From: Neomoorella sulfitireducens
GTDB taxonomy: Bacteria; Bacillota; DSM-521; Neomoorellales; Neomoorellaceae
Length of the DNA: 64,000 bases
Assembly: GCF_024733845.1 (NCBI RefSeq)
Contig: NZ_JANRHG010000001.1
Span: 434,001-498,000 of the forward strand
Direction: 5' to 3'
Shown: one piece after another, positions 42,205 to 51,590 of the stretch
How the letters are laid out: each line of letters starts with the position of its first letter
Position numbering within the stretch: the first letter of the stretch is position 1
Translations under genes and position numbers: made by a program
Notes under the pieces: generated by a model
Database searches by the model: none
Told to the model about the DNA's origin: nothing
Seen by the model: the letters and a program-made list of their open reading frames with translations, nothing else

Positions 42205-42648
42205 TCACACGAAACTCTCCAGGTGCTCGACAGTAATCTCTAGCCGGTTATCGCTGATTTTTTCCTGGTCGACCTGCAATTCATACTCTAGATTAATACT
42301 TCCGCCCCGTTCTGTCAAGTCAACTTCTACCTTTGAAGGTAAAACGGTAATCTTCATGGTACCATAAGGAGTTACATAGAAACCGGCATTCAAAATACCG
42401 GCCTCAAAAGTTGTTTTTTGTTCGGCCATACCCATGCGGTTCAAGGTTACCCGGCGGGGTTCGACCTTTAAAGCTGTTGTGGTACCCTCCATTCCCGACA
42501 GGCTGGTTTCATTGTAAAGGATGTAGTAGTGTTGATCCCTGATGAAGAAGCGACCTTCGGTAACCAGCTCGATGGAATCCTTCTCCCCCAGCTCGTTGGT
42601 CTGGGTGCCCTTTACCTTTACCAGTACGTCCTTCTTCAAGCCATGCAC
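42205..42648 (-). CDS. ywiB: DUF1934 beta-barrel protein (YwiB-like)
   Basis: 147 residues, DUF1934 (calycin-like barrel), recognised from VKVKGTQTNELGEKDSIELVTEGRF and YYILYNETSLSGMEGTTTALKV. Function unknown. It starts with GTG and precedes argS, as in Bacillus. Confidence 0.88.
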   Translation of the reverse strand: MHGLKKDVLVKVKGTQTNELGEKDSIELVTEGRFFIRDQHYYILYNETSLSGMEGTTTALKVEPRRVTLNRMGMAEQKTTFEAGILNAGFYVTPYGTMKITVLPSKVEVDLTERGGSINLEYELQVDQEKISDNRLEITVEHLESFV

Positions 42649-42777
42649 ATCCCTTCGGGATTTTTGGGATCCTGGAGTTATTATTCTCCAGAAAAGAAGG
42701 ATTTCCTTTTTATTTTTAATGATAATTTAACAATTCTTTTTGTTAATTATACCCTGCGATAACAATTGTCTCCTAAT

Positions 42778-42800
42778 AAAAAAGGCCCCCTACCGGGACC
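42778..42800 (-). terminator. Terminator of aroF
   Basis: Minus-strand stem GGTCCC/GGGGCC-type pairing (42795-42800 with 42784-42790) with a GGTA loop and one G-T pair, followed by TTTTTTATT. Confidence 0.8.
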
Positions 42801-42815
42801 TTAAATGGGCTGCCG

Positions 42816-43886
42816 TTAATTGCCTGCCGCCCCGGCCGGCAAGGAACCCTTTACCAGGAGGGAGCCGGCCGGTGCCAGGCCGCGGCCGACGGCCAGGGCT
42901 ACCGGCGCCAGCTCGCCCATAAGGCGGTCAAAGGTTTCCGGGTGCAGGGACTGGGGGCCGTCGCAAAGGGCCCGGGCCGGGTCGGGGTGTACTTCAATGA
43001 GCAGCCCGTCGGCGCCGGCGGCCACGGCAGCCCGGGCCATGGGTAGAACCAGGCGCCAGCTACCCGTACCGTGGCTCGGGTCTACGACTACCGGCAGGTG
43101 GGAGTTTTCTTTTACCACAGCTACGGCCGCCAGGTCCAGGGTGAAACGGGTAGCCGTCTCAAAGGTGCGTATCCCCCGCTCGCATAAAATCACGTTGGCA
43201 TTGCCGCTATCCAGGATGTACTCGGCCGCCATGAGCCACTCTTCGACGGTAGCTGCCAGGCCGCGCTTCAACAGGATGGGTTTACCGGTTGCCCCGGCTT
43301 CCTTCAGGAGGCGGAAATTCTGCATATTGCGGGCACCAATCTGGATGGCGTCGGCATATTCGGCTACCAGGGACACGTCCCGGGTATCAACGGCTTCGGT
43401 GACAAAGGGTAACCCCACTTCTTCCCGTACCCGGGACAGCATTTTGAGACCTTCTTCCTCCAGTCCCTGGAAGGCATAGGGTGATGTGCGCGGTTTAAAG
43501 GCGCCGCCGCGCAGGATCTGGGCCCCGGCGGCTTTAACGGCCTGAGCTGTGGCTAAAAGCTGTTCCTCGCTTTCCACGGCACAGGGACCAGCCATAACCA
43601 CCAGACCGCGGCCGCCCACCGGTACCCCGCCGACCCGCACTAAAGTGGGGGTTTCCTTGAGTTCCCGGCTGACCAGTTTGTAGGGCTTCATAATGGGGAC
43701 GATTTTTTCCACGCCGGGCAGGTTGATGATGGCTTCGGAACTGAGGGCTTTTTTGTCGCCAATGGCACCGATAACCGTCTTCTCCTGGCCATAAATGGGG
43801 TGGGTCTTAAAACCCAGCTCCACCAGGCGCTCGCTGACTGCCTCAATCTGTTCCCGGGTTGCTCCCGGTTTCATAACGATGATCAT
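42816..43886 (-). CDS. aroF: 3-deoxy-7-phosphoheptulonate (DAHP) synthase
   Basis: 356 residues. An N-terminal ferredoxin-like regulatory domain (about residues 1-70) is fused to a KDO8P-like DAHP synthase barrel ([43 protein letters not shown]). It starts the shikimate pathway. GGGAGGAAGG precedes the ATG. A T-box leader upstream shows control by an uncharged aromatic amino-acid tRNA. Confidence 0.96.
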   Translation of the reverse strand: MIIVMKPGATREQIEAVSERLVELGFKTHPIYGQEKTVIGAIGDKKALSSEAIINLPGVEKIVPIMKPYKLVSRELKETPTLVRVGGVPVGGRGLVVMAGPCAVESEEQLLATAQAVKAAGAQILRGGAFKPRTSPYAFQGLEEEGLKMLSRVREEVGLPFVTEAVDTRDVSLVAEYADAIQIGARNMQNFRLLKEAGATGKPILLKRGLAATVEEWLMAAEYILDSGNANVILCERGIRTFETATRFTLDLAAVAVVKENSHLPVVVDPSHGTGSWRLVLPMARAAVAAGADGLLIEVHPDPARALCDGPQSLHPETFDRLMGELAPVALAVGRGLAPAGSLLVKGSLPAGAAGN

Positions 43887-43915
43887 GTTCCTTCCTCCCA
43901 TCCTCCAATAACGGT

Positions 43916-44260
43916 AAAATAAAAACTCCCCGTCCCAGGGACGAGGAGTTATACCCGCGGTACCACCCTATTTGGCTGCCCGTGCAGCCCCCTCATTACA
44001 GGGTACGGGAAAAAGAAGCCTCGGCGAAAACGGAGCGCCGGAAACCTTTAGCATCCTTTCCGATACCCCCTCCCTTTTAACGGCGGGAGCTCCGGCCCGG
44101 CCTACCCAGCCGGTTACGACCGGCCTTCAGCCTGCTCCTCCGGGGAGAACTTCAGCTCTAGCTTCCCGGCCGGTCTCCCACCACCACCGGCTCGCTGGGC
44201 AGGTCGCTAAAGCCTACTTTTCCCCTTCACGGGATTTTCCTTGTCAGGTTGTGTAAGGTT
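43916..44260 (-). promoter_or_regulatory. T-box riboswitch leader of aroF
   Basis: The T-box core AGGGTGGTACCGCG (minus strand, about 43956-43969) is followed by a terminator hairpin CTCCTCGTCCC/GACGGGGAG (43926-43949) and a T-run. The upstream ~250 bases hold stem I features (AGTA, GGTGGTGGGAGACCGG, GCTGAAGTTCTCC). In the UGGN position N is U, which pairs with discriminator A73. A UUC triplet at 44147-44149 is the best specifier candidate, giving tRNA-Phe. Confidence 0.9.
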
Positions 44261-44286
44261 AATTTAACAGATGGACGGGGCCGGCG

Positions 44287-45627
44287 TCAAGGGGTAAAAG
44301 AAAGTTCCTCCAGGGTTTTGCCCTTTGTCTCAATACCCAGGACGAGCATCCCTAAGGCAGTGGCGACGAAGACGGCCGTAAAGATGAAGAAGATCACCGG
44401 ATAGGCTGCCGCCTGGCCCATGAGGACGATCATCTGCCCCACCATCAGGGGAGCCAGGATGGCACCAATACGGCCGCAGAAGGACGCCCAGCCGGAGCCG
44501 GTAGCCCGGATGGCCGTGGGATAAAGTTCCGGTGTATAGGCGTAAAGGACGCCCCAGGCTCCCAGGTTAAAGAAGTAGACTGCCAGGCCCCAGAGAATGA
44601 GCTGGCCCGTGGTGGTGCTCAGGGAGAACATATAGGCCGCCACCCCGCTCATGGCCAGGTAGGTTACCAGGGTGGCTTTACGGCCGATTTTTTCTACCAG
44701 GTAGGCGGCACTAAAATAGCCCGGCACCTGGCCCAGGGTCATGATTAAAACATATTCAAAGCTCTTGATAATGGCAAACCCCCTGCCTACCATGAGGGAC
44801 GGAAGCCAGGTTACAATTCCGTAGTAGGAGAAGTTAATACCAAACCATAAAAGCCACAGGCAGAGGGTACGCCGGAAATAACGCCGCGACCAGAGATCCC
44901 TGAAGGTTACACGGGCTGCAGTTTCCCCCTCCCTTTCCGGGCCGGGTAGTATTTCTCCCGCAGGCCCGCTGCTGCTCTTTTCCACCATGGCTACTACTGC
45001 TTCAGCCGCATCTACTCTACCTATCTTCTCCAGGTAACGGGGGGATTCCGGCAGGGAGCGCCGGAGGACGGCAGCATAGAGTGCCGGCAGGGCGCCGATA
45101 AAGAAGGCCGGGCGCCATCCCCACCGGGGTACGGCCAGGTAGCCTATCAGGGCAGCGGCAATCCACCCAAAAGCCCAGAAGCTTTCCAGCAAGACCGCCA
45201 TGCGGCCCCGGTACCTGGCCGGTGAAAATTCGCTCATTAAAGTAAAAGCTACCGGTATCTCGGCACCCAGGCCCAGGCCAACCAGGAAGCGCAAAAACAT
45301 TAACCAGGGGTAATTAACTGCCATCCCTGCCAGAAAAGTAGCTACACCATAAAAAATTAGAGTGTAAGTGAAGACCTTTTTGCGGCCCAGGCGATCACCT
45401 AAAGTGCCGCCTGCCACTGCCCCCAGGCCCATCCCTAAAAGCCCAATGCTGCCCAGGGCTCCCATCTGGGCGGCAGAAAGCTGCCATTCTTTAGCCACTG
45501 CGGGCAAAACAAAGGAGATTAAGCCTACATCCATAGCGTCAAAAAGCCAGCCGATGCCGCAGATAAAAAGCAGTTGATAATGAAAGCGCCCTAAAGGAAG
45601 TCCTTCTAAACGGCGGGAAATACTCAA
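44287..45627 (-). CDS. MFS transporter, sugar/aromatic-acid porter type
   Basis: 446 residues with 12 membrane helices. The MFS loop motifs GDRLGRKK (between helices 2 and 3), RFLVGLGLGAEIPVAF and PESPRYLEKIGR are typical of the metabolite/H+ symporter group that includes niacin, benzoate and dicarboxylate carriers. The substrate is not known. It is transcribed toward the aroF leader; no terminator separates them, so read-through into the T-box is possible. TTG start. Confidence 0.87.
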   Translation of the reverse strand: MSISRRLEGLPLGRFHYQLLFICGIGWLFDAMDVGLISFVLPAVAKEWQLSAAQMGALGSIGLLGMGLGAVAGGTLGDRLGRKKVFTYTLIFYGVATFLAGMAVNYPWLMFLRFLVGLGLGAEIPVAFTLMSEFSPARYRGRMAVLLESFWAFGWIAAALIGYLAVPRWGWRPAFFIGALPALYAAVLRRSLPESPRYLEKIGRVDAAEAVVAMVEKSSSGPAGEILPGPEREGETAARVTFRDLWSRRYFRRTLCLWLLWFGINFSYYGIVTWLPSLMVGRGFAIIKSFEYVLIMTLGQVPGYFSAAYLVEKIGRKATLVTYLAMSGVAAYMFSLSTTTGQLILWGLAVYFFNLGAWGVLYAYTPELYPTAIRATGSGWASFCGRIGAILAPLMVGQMIVLMGQAAAYPVIFFIFTAVFVATALGMLVLGIETKGKTLEELSFTP

Positions 45628-45723
45628 CGAACTTTTCCCTCCTTAGCGTCATGAAGATGCAACAGCCTTATCTTATCACATGTAAAGATAGGTGTAAATA
45701 CAGTTAAGTAATTAGAGTTTTAA

Positions 45724-45758
45724 AAGCAAAAGCGCCTCCTTCACGCAACCGGAAGCGC
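45724..45758 (-). terminator. Terminator of rlmH
   Basis: Minus-strand 8-bp stem GCGCTTCC/GGAGGCGC with one G-T pair (45751-45758 with 45732-45739), followed by TTTTGCTTTTA. Confidence 0.8.
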
Positions 45759-45785
45759 CATTTATTCAAAAGGTGGCCGGCTTCT

Positions 45786-46268
45786 TTAATAGTGATAGGT
45801 CTCCCCGCGCTGGATTTTATAGGCCCGGTAGAGCTGTTCAAGGAGGATCAAGCGCATGAGCTGGTGCGGGAAAGTAAAGCGCGAAAAAGAGAGGCGCAGG
45901 TCTGCAGTTACCAAAATGTCCCGGGCCAGGCCCAGGGTGCCGCCAATGACAAAGGCCAGGTTGTTGCGCCCGGCAAGGGCCAGTTCGGCAAGCTTAGCGG
46001 CCAGTTCTTCCGAAGACAGCATCAGGCCTTCCCGCTCCAGGGCAATGGTGTAAACACCCGGGCGCAGGAAACGCCGTAAACCTTCTGCTTCAGCGGCCAC
46101 GGTCTGCTCCACCAGGGCCGGATGCAGAGGCGCCGGCACCTTGCCTTCGGGGCCTTCAAGGATGCGTACCCTGGCATAGGGCTGCAGTCGTTTTAAGTAC
46201 TCGTTTATCCCGGCAACCAGGTATTGCTCGCGTACCCGGCCCACGGCCACAATGTCAATATGTTGCAT
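45786..46268 (-). CDS. rlmH: 23S rRNA pseudouridine-1915 N3-methyltransferase
   Basis: 160 residues, SPOUT fold. The SAM-binding knot is LAFVIGGTLGLARD, and the C-terminal RLILLEQLYRAYKIQRGETYHY is nearly invariant in the family. It acts on assembled 70S ribosomes. It lies six bases after htrA. Confidence 0.97.
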   Translation of the reverse strand: MQHIDIVAVGRVREQYLVAGINEYLKRLQPYARVRILEGPEGKVPAPLHPALVEQTVAAEAEGLRRFLRPGVYTIALEREGLMLSSEELAAKLAELALAGRNNLAFVIGGTLGLARDILVTADLRLSFSRFTFPHQLMRLILLEQLYRAYKIQRGETYHY

Positions 46269-46274
46269 GCTCTT

Positions 46275-47414
46275 TTATTTCGACGGCAGTTCTCCCAGGG
46301 TTACTGTAAAATCAAGCTGTTTTCTGCCGTTCAGGCGCACGGCAGTTAAAGTTACTTTATCCCCCGGCGATTTTTTATTAACCTGTCCCTGGATGTCGCT
46401 GTAGCTCGTCACCTTGTTGTTGTCTACGGCGACAATGACATCGCCTACCTGCAGCCCGGCTTTAGCCGCCGGGCCATCATTAAAAATGCCGCCGATATAT
46501 ACCCCCTCCGGAATATTATACCACCTGGCCATCTCCGGGGTAATATCCTGGAGGTTATATACGCCCAGGAAGGGATGGGTAACGTAGCCGCGGGTCAAAA
46601 TCTGGTCGATAATGGGCCGTACATCATTGATGGGTATGGCAAACCCCATACCTTCCACCCCGCTGGCGGCTATTTTTACGCTGTTTATGCCGATAACTTC
46701 CCCCTTCAAATTTACCAGGGCGCCGCCGCTGTTCCCGGGGTTGATGGGGGCGTCGGTCTGCAGGGTACGCAGGGTTATCTCTACCCCCCTGGGACCGGGC
46801 ACCGTCACTTCCCGGTTCAAGGCACTGATAACCCCCACGGTTACCGAACGGGCAAATTCCCGCCCCAGGGGATTGCCAATGGCAACTACGGTTTCTCCTA
46901 CCTGGACGGCGCTTGAATCTCCCAGGCGGGCCTGGGGCAAGTTAACTCCTTTAACCTGCAAAACCGCCAGGTCGCTGCGCTCATCGACGCCTATGACTGT
47001 TGCCGGGTATACCCGTTCATGATCGAGGCTGACGGTGACCCTCCCTGCGCCGGCGATAACATGGTTATTGGTGACAATATAGCCGTTAGCGCCGTCAAAA
47101 ATGACCCCTGAACCCTGTTTTATCGCCCCTTCCACGGTAAAGCTGCGGCCCGTCATCGCCGCCACCCCCACGACCGTGGGCCCTACCTGCCTGGCAATGG
47201 TAACTACCGGAGAAGAGTCAGTAAACTGGACCGGTTGTCCCGCCGGCGGAGTCAGGGGTACTGCCGATTGGGGGACCGGCACCAAGGGGCGCTGCAGCAG
47301 GCGGGGAGCCGTAATAACGGCCAACCCGGCACCGAGGACCGCACCTAAAGAAAACAGCACGACCAGTGCCAGGACCCGCACGTATTTTAAGGTACCGGAC
47401 AAATGAAGGCGCAA
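46275..47414 (-). CDS. htrA: HtrA-like membrane-anchored serine protease
   Basis: 379 residues: one membrane helix (about residues 13-35), a trypsin-like domain with His (TNNHVIAG), Asp (RSDLAVLQV) and Ser (NPGNSGGALV), and one C-terminal PDZ domain (GLQVGDVIVAVDNNKV). It degrades or handles misfolded exported proteins. TTG is the start: AGGGGG stands seven bases upstream, while an earlier TTG/ATG pair lacks a site. Position before rlmH matches Bacillus yyxA. Confidence 0.94.
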   Translation of the reverse strand: MRLHLSGTLKYVRVLALVVLFSLGAVLGAGLAVITAPRLLQRPLVPVPQSAVPLTPPAGQPVQFTDSSPVVTIARQVGPTVVGVAAMTGRSFTVEGAIKQGSGVIFDGANGYIVTNNHVIAGAGRVTVSLDHERVYPATVIGVDERSDLAVLQVKGVNLPQARLGDSSAVQVGETVVAIGNPLGREFARSVTVGVISALNREVTVPGPRGVEITLRTLQTDAPINPGNSGGALVNLKGEVIGINSVKIAASGVEGMGFAIPINDVRPIIDQILTRGYVTHPFLGVYNLQDITPEMARWYNIPEGVYIGGIFNDGPAAKAGLQVGDVIVAVDNNKVTSYSDIQGQVNKKSPGDKVTLTAVRLNGRKQLDFTVTLGELPSK

Positions 47415-47500
47415 AATAATACCCCCTAGCATCAAAGAAGGTTGTTTACCGGCTACCAGTTCTAATATTACCTGCCGACCCCTGCTTTATTATTTAAAAA

Positions 47501-47530
47501 CTAAAAAAGCCCCTGGAAGAAATTCCAGGG
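47501..47530 (-). terminator. Terminator upstream of htrA
   Basis: CCCTGGAA/TTCCAGGG stem (47523-47530 with 47511-47518) with a four-base loop; the minus strand continues GCTTTTTTAG. It should end the gluzincin-like gene's transcript, whose stop is about 110 bases before it. Confidence 0.85.
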
Positions 47531-47642
47531 ACGAAAAACTTAGAAGGGGATGAACGGGCAGTTTAATGTCATGCCCGGGACTATCTACTGTGACCGCCGG
47601 AACAGTGGGCCACAGGAGATGTGATGTTTTTGTGAAGTAAAA

Positions 47643-48515
47643 TTAAAGGCCTTGTGAAAACTTGTTGGCAGGAAATTCCCGGGTAAAGGCTTCTTCAAAG
47701 GCAGCAATGCCGGTACCCAGGACTTCCCGGAAAGCCCCGTCAGTGGTGGCTCCCCGGCCTAGAAGTTCCAGGATCCGGCGTAAAGCCGGTAAACCTCCCC
47801 GTTCCATCAGGTAGTCAACCATTAAAAAGGACTGGCGGTAAGCCAGGGACTGGTCAGGAAGATTGTCGAAACCATAATCCATAACCTCTAAGGGATACCA
47901 GCCGTCAGCTCCCCCGGAACCCGGCATGATAAAGCCGGTAAGTTCCTTTTCCACATACTGGGCAATGCCTTCCGTCAGCCAGCGCGGGTAGTTTCCCCGT
48001 GTCTTCTCATCTACCAGGAGGTGGGCCAGTTCATGGGCTACAGGCCCGGAAGTCGTAAAAATACGGGCAATCTCATCCAGGTTGCTGCCCGGCGCCCAGT
48101 CCAGGGGTGAGAGGATACGAATAACCCCGCCCCAGTAAACCCCCATGGCGCTTTCGCTGGCAGCCCAGCCAAACTGGTACGCAAGGCTTTCACGGTCCGG
48201 GTAAAGGATAATTAAAGTTTTACCGTGCGGTTCATGATCTAACATTGCCCCTGCCGGGCTATAAACTTCCTCGGCATTTTCCAGGACCATGGCGGCAATA
48301 GCAGCATCCTCCTGCTGGTAGCGGAGGCGAAAGTGTGTGCTCTCTATCTCCAACCAGTTGCTTGTCTGCCAGGCTGCATGTCCCGCCGCGACCTGGCGAA
48401 CCAGGTTATAACTTAAGGTTCGCGGCAGAGCAGTAGTACGCGCCAGGATAACCCCTGCAACTGCCAGGACAGCCAGGCAGCCAACAGTAATTACCTGCCA
48501 CCAGTGTTGTAACAA
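47643..48515 (-). CDS. Membrane-anchored gluzincin-like metallopeptidase (peptidase MA family)
   Basis: 290 residues. A signal anchor (about residues 6-28) is followed by an exported domain with the zinc motif HELAH (PVAHELAHLLVDE) and a downstream glutamate (WLTEGIAQYVE), the gluzincin layout. The substrate is unknown. TTG was chosen as start behind GGGGAGGGGAG. Expression seems monocistronic, as terminators bracket it. Confidence 0.85.
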   Translation of the reverse strand: MLQHWWQVITVGCLAVLAVAGVILARTTALPRTLSYNLVRQVAAGHAAWQTSNWLEIESTHFRLRYQQEDAAIAAMVLENAEEVYSPAGAMLDHEPHGKTLIILYPDRESLAYQFGWAASESAMGVYWGGVIRILSPLDWAPGSNLDEIARIFTTSGPVAHELAHLLVDEKTRGNYPRWLTEGIAQYVEKELTGFIMPGSGGADGWYPLEVMDYGFDNLPDQSLAYRQSFLMVDYLMERGGLPALRRILELLGRGATTDGAFREVLGTGIAAFEEAFTREFPANKFSQGL

Positions 48516-48591
48516 GTTTCTCCCCTCCCCCGGGGCCTCTCCCATTTCGATTATACTATATACCCGGTGGCAGCTTCACTGGTAATGGGTG

Positions 48592-48620
48592 TAAAAATCC
48601 GGGGCCGCCCGGCCCCGGAT
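48592..48620 (-). terminator. Terminator of copZ
   Basis: Perfect 10-bp stem ATCCGGGGCC/GGCCCCGGAT (48611-48620 with 48597-48606), four-base loop, then TTTTAC on the minus strand. Confidence 0.85.
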
Positions 48621-48634
48621 GCCAGAGAATAAAT

Positions 48635-48841
48635 TTACTTTACTTCATAACCGGCTCCCGTTATCGCCCTTTTCATCTCTTCCAGGGTTACCTTGCCGGG
48701 ATCATAAGTAACGCGGGCCGTCTTGGCCGCCAGGTCAACTGCTGCTGCCGTAACGCCTGCCAGGCCTTTCAGTGCCTTTTCCACGCTCATTTTACAGTGG
48801 TTACAGCTCATCCCCTCGACCTGCAGGACAGCTTCCGCCAT
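48635..48841 (-). CDS. copZ: Copper chaperone / heavy-metal-associated domain protein
   Basis: 68 residues, a single HMA domain with the metal motif M-S-C-N-H-C (GMSCNHCKMSVEKAL). It carries Cu(I), or another soft metal, to a P-type ATPase; no such ATPase or csoR gene lies in the window, so its partner is elsewhere. It is followed by its own terminator. Confidence 0.92.
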   Translation of the reverse strand: MAEAVLQVEGMSCNHCKMSVEKALKGLAGVTAAAVDLAAKTARVTYDPGKVTLEEMKRAITGAGYEVK

Positions 48842-48905
48842 CTCTCCACCCCCTTACTCCCCATGGGTATTTTAAATATAAATTATAACTTTTTACTCCT
48901 GCTTT

Positions 48906-49820
48906 TTACAGGCCGGACAGGTAACGCTCAGCCGCCATGGCCGCCACTGCCCCGTCGCCTACAGCCGTGCTAACCTGGCGGAAATCTTTGGCCCGTACGT
49001 CGCCGGCGGCAAAAACACCGGGAATGGATGTGGCCAGGTTCTCGCGGGTCACTATATATCCCAGGTCATCCAGGGCCAGGGCTCCTTTAAGAAAACCGGT
49101 ATTCGGCTCCGTGCCGATAAAAATAAAGACCCCGTCAAAGGCTTCTTCCCCGGTTACCCCGCTTATTACGTCCTTTAACTCCACGCTTTCGACTTTTTCT
49201 TTGCCCTTTACCTTCGTTACAACGGTATTCCAAGAGAAATTAATTTTGGGATTGTCACGGGCACGCTCCTGTAATACTTTTGTCGCCCGTAAGGTGTCAC
49301 GGCGGTGAATAATGGTGACCGTACTGGCAAAACGGGTTAAGAAGAGGGCTTCTTCCACCGCCGAATCGCCGCCGCCGACGACAGCGACCTTTTTATCCCG
49401 GAAGAAGGCGCCGTCGCAGGTGGCGCAGTAGGAAACTCCCCGGCCGCGGAATTCTTCTTCTCCCGGTACCCCCAGGGGACGCGGGTGGGCCCCGCTGGCG
49501 ATTATTACCGCCCGTGCGGTAAACTCACCGCTCCCGGTATAAACTTTTTTAATCTCACCGGCCAGATCAACACCCTGGACAGTTGTCGTTTCTATCCTGG
49601 CGCCAAACCGCCCCGCCTGTTCGGCAAACTTCATGGCAAGTTCCATGCCGCTAATGCCTTCGGGAAATCCGGGATAATTTTCAATCCTGTCCGTCAACCC
49701 GGCCTGGCCGCCGGGAACTCCCATCTCCAGCACCACGGTATCCAGGCCCCCCCTGGCGGCGTAAAGGGCCGCCGTCAACCCTGCCGGGCCCGCGCCGATA
49801 ATAAGCAAGTCATGTGGCAT
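48906..49820 (-). CDS. trxB: Thioredoxin reductase
   Basis: 304 residues: FAD motif IIGAGPAGLTAALYAARGG, the redox pair CATC (about residues 133-136), NADPH motif VVGGGDSAVEEALFLT, and the terminal FAGDVRAKDFRQVSTAVGDG. It reduces thioredoxin with NADPH. The ATG with GGGGGAGG upstream (MPHDLLIIG) gives the standard N-terminus; an in-frame ATG 51 bases upstream has none. Confidence 0.96.
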   Translation of the reverse strand: MPHDLLIIGAGPAGLTAALYAARGGLDTVVLEMGVPGGQAGLTDRIENYPGFPEGISGMELAMKFAEQAGRFGARIETTTVQGVDLAGEIKKVYTGSGEFTARAVIIASGAHPRPLGVPGEEEFRGRGVSYCATCDGAFFRDKKVAVVGGGDSAVEEALFLTRFASTVTIIHRRDTLRATKVLQERARDNPKINFSWNTVVTKVKGKEKVESVELKDVISGVTGEEAFDGVFIFIGTEPNTGFLKGALALDDLGYIVTRENLATSIPGVFAAGDVRAKDFRQVSTAVGDGAVAAMAAERYLSGL

Positions 49821-49980
49821 CTTGCCTGCCTCCCCCAAAAATACCCTGTTACGGGTAAATTTTAAATTCATATGGTTGTACTTTGGCTATATTATGTACC
49901 TGCCAGCAATCCGCCATGCTATTTAATTTTACTATAGTAATTATACGCCCTTACTTTTAACCTGGCAAGTCCGGGCAAGT

Positions 49981-50008
49981 AAAAACCCCGGGGCTTGTCC
50001 CCGGGGTT
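49981..50008 (-). terminator. Terminator of the G5/M23 gene
   Basis: Perfect 10-bp stem AACCCCGGGG/CCCCGGGGTT (49999-50008 with 49984-49993), five-base loop, then TTTTTAC on the minus strand; the stop codon of the upstream gene is 12 bases away. Confidence 0.92.
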
Positions 50009-50020
50009 GGCAATAAAAAG

Positions 50021-51454
50021 CTAATCTAAATATCCGGACGGGTTACGGAAACTGCCGTTAACCAGGACTTCAAAATGCAGATGGGGTCCGGTAGTACGGC
50101 CGCTGACCCCCACGTAACCGATAACTTCTCCCCGGCTTACCTGCTGGCCTACGCGGACGTTATAGCCGGATAAGTGGGCGTACCGGGTCACCAGCCCTTC
50201 ACCGTGATCAATGGTAATCATCCGCCCGTAACCGCCGTCATAACCGACAAAGGTTACCTTGCCGGCCTCGGCCGCTCCCACCGGCTGGCCGATGTAGCCG
50301 CCGATATCCATACCTGAATGAAATTCCCGCCCGCGGTAACCGTAGGGAGAAGTAATGGTCCCACGGATGGGCCATGCCAGGCGGCCGGAGCCGCCGCTAC
50401 GGGAGGCCAGGACTACCCGTGTCCCCCGTTCTACTATTTTCGTTAACGGCTCTTTCAGCACCTGCTCCTGGAGAACTTCCTTTTCAACCTGAACGCCGTT
50501 CCGGGTTACAATCCGGTAAGTAACCAGCCTTTCACCCTCTGACCCCGCCTGTATTACCCTTTCCTGTCCCCGCAGGAGTTCGCTATTATTTTCAACTTTC
50601 ACTTTGTAGGGGACAGGCTCTTTCACTTCCTGGCTGTAGACGACCATTACCTGCAGGAGGGGCTTTCCCTTAGTGAGCTTCAAGCGCTGGCCGATGTCCA
50701 GGCGGTCGCCCTGGAGTTCCGGGTTAGCAGCCTTAATATCCTCCACCAGTAGCCCGTGTTCCCGGGCTATGGCCCACAGGGAATCCCCTTCTTTAACAAC
50801 ATATTCCTCGCTCACCGTCGCAGTCCCCTTGAGCTTTTCCAGGGCCTCTTCCGGGGTCAAAATTTCTTCCGGCCGGGCTGTCCGGTGCTCAAAGGTTATT
50901 TCCTCTAAAAACTTGACCTCCTGGACATCCCCGCTTCCCGGCGGCGGCAGGTAGGCTTGCTTTAATTGAGCCAGGACTGCATCTGCCGTGCTGTCATCCC
51001 GCACGGCAAGCTCGGGTTGACCGTTAATGGTTATTACTGTTGCTGCTGCCGCAAGATGCAGTTTCTCCTTTAGGATATCTTTTAATGCCCGATCATCCAT
51101 GATGTCCTGACGGGCAACGCGTATTTTTTGGTAATCGATTTGGTCGGCAACCTGCAGGCCCTGATAGCTTCCTGCCCCGCTTTCCTGCAGGATTTCCTGG
51201 ATGATCCGGTCGGCATCTGCCCGGCTGTTTACTACTGCTACTTGATTTCCGTTGACCATAACAGCCCAGGAATTAGGAGCAGTCAGCTGGTACCCGGTAA
51301 CCAGCAGCAACAAGCCCCCGGCCAGGATGCAGCTAATAGCCCATAACCTATTTTTATCCCTGTATGTTTCTTTCCAGCGTGCCGGCCATTCCTTAATAAA
51401 GCGACCTGCTCCGGCCACCAAATCCGGCAGCTTACCCGGCGGCGGCAATGACAT
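50021..51454 (-). CDS. Membrane-anchored LysM-G5-M23 cell-wall peptidase
   Basis: 477 residues. An internal membrane helix (about residues 38-58) anchors the protein. Then come an unassigned segment, a LysM domain (KEGDSLWAIAREHGLLVEDI, about 215-265), a G5 domain (VKEPVPYKVKVENNSELLRG to IVERGT) and a C-terminal M23 domain with intact zinc ligands (FHSGMD, GPHLHFE). It is a likely peptidoglycan hydrolase for growth or sporulation. A TTG six bases inside the ATG fits the ribosome binding site slightly better. Confidence 0.92.
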   Translation of the reverse strand: MSLPPPGKLPDLVAGAGRFIKEWPARWKETYRDKNRLWAISCILAGGLLLLVTGYQLTAPNSWAVMVNGNQVAVVNSRADADRIIQEILQESGAGSYQGLQVADQIDYQKIRVARQDIMDDRALKDILKEKLHLAAAATVITINGQPELAVRDDSTADAVLAQLKQAYLPPPGSGDVQEVKFLEEITFEHRTARPEEILTPEEALEKLKGTATVSEEYVVKEGDSLWAIAREHGLLVEDIKAANPELQGDRLDIGQRLKLTKGKPLLQVMVVYSQEVKEPVPYKVKVENNSELLRGQERVIQAGSEGERLVTYRIVTRNGVQVEKEVLQEQVLKEPLTKIVERGTRVVLASRSGGSGRLAWPIRGTITSPYGYRGREFHSGMDIGGYIGQPVGAAEAGKVTFVGYDGGYGRMITIDHGEGLVTRYAHLSGYNVRVGQQVSRGEVIGYVGVSGRTTGPHLHFEVLVNGSFRNPSGYLD

Positions 51455-51590
51455 TCCTCCTCTCCCCGGAATAGGGCAGGGCCTATTACCCTGTTTTTTC
51501 CCCTAAATATTCTACCTCTGCAGCCAGGAATCCTCCCCATTTAGTAATTTTTTTATCTTTTTTTAACTATGCTGGATCAATCTTAATATT

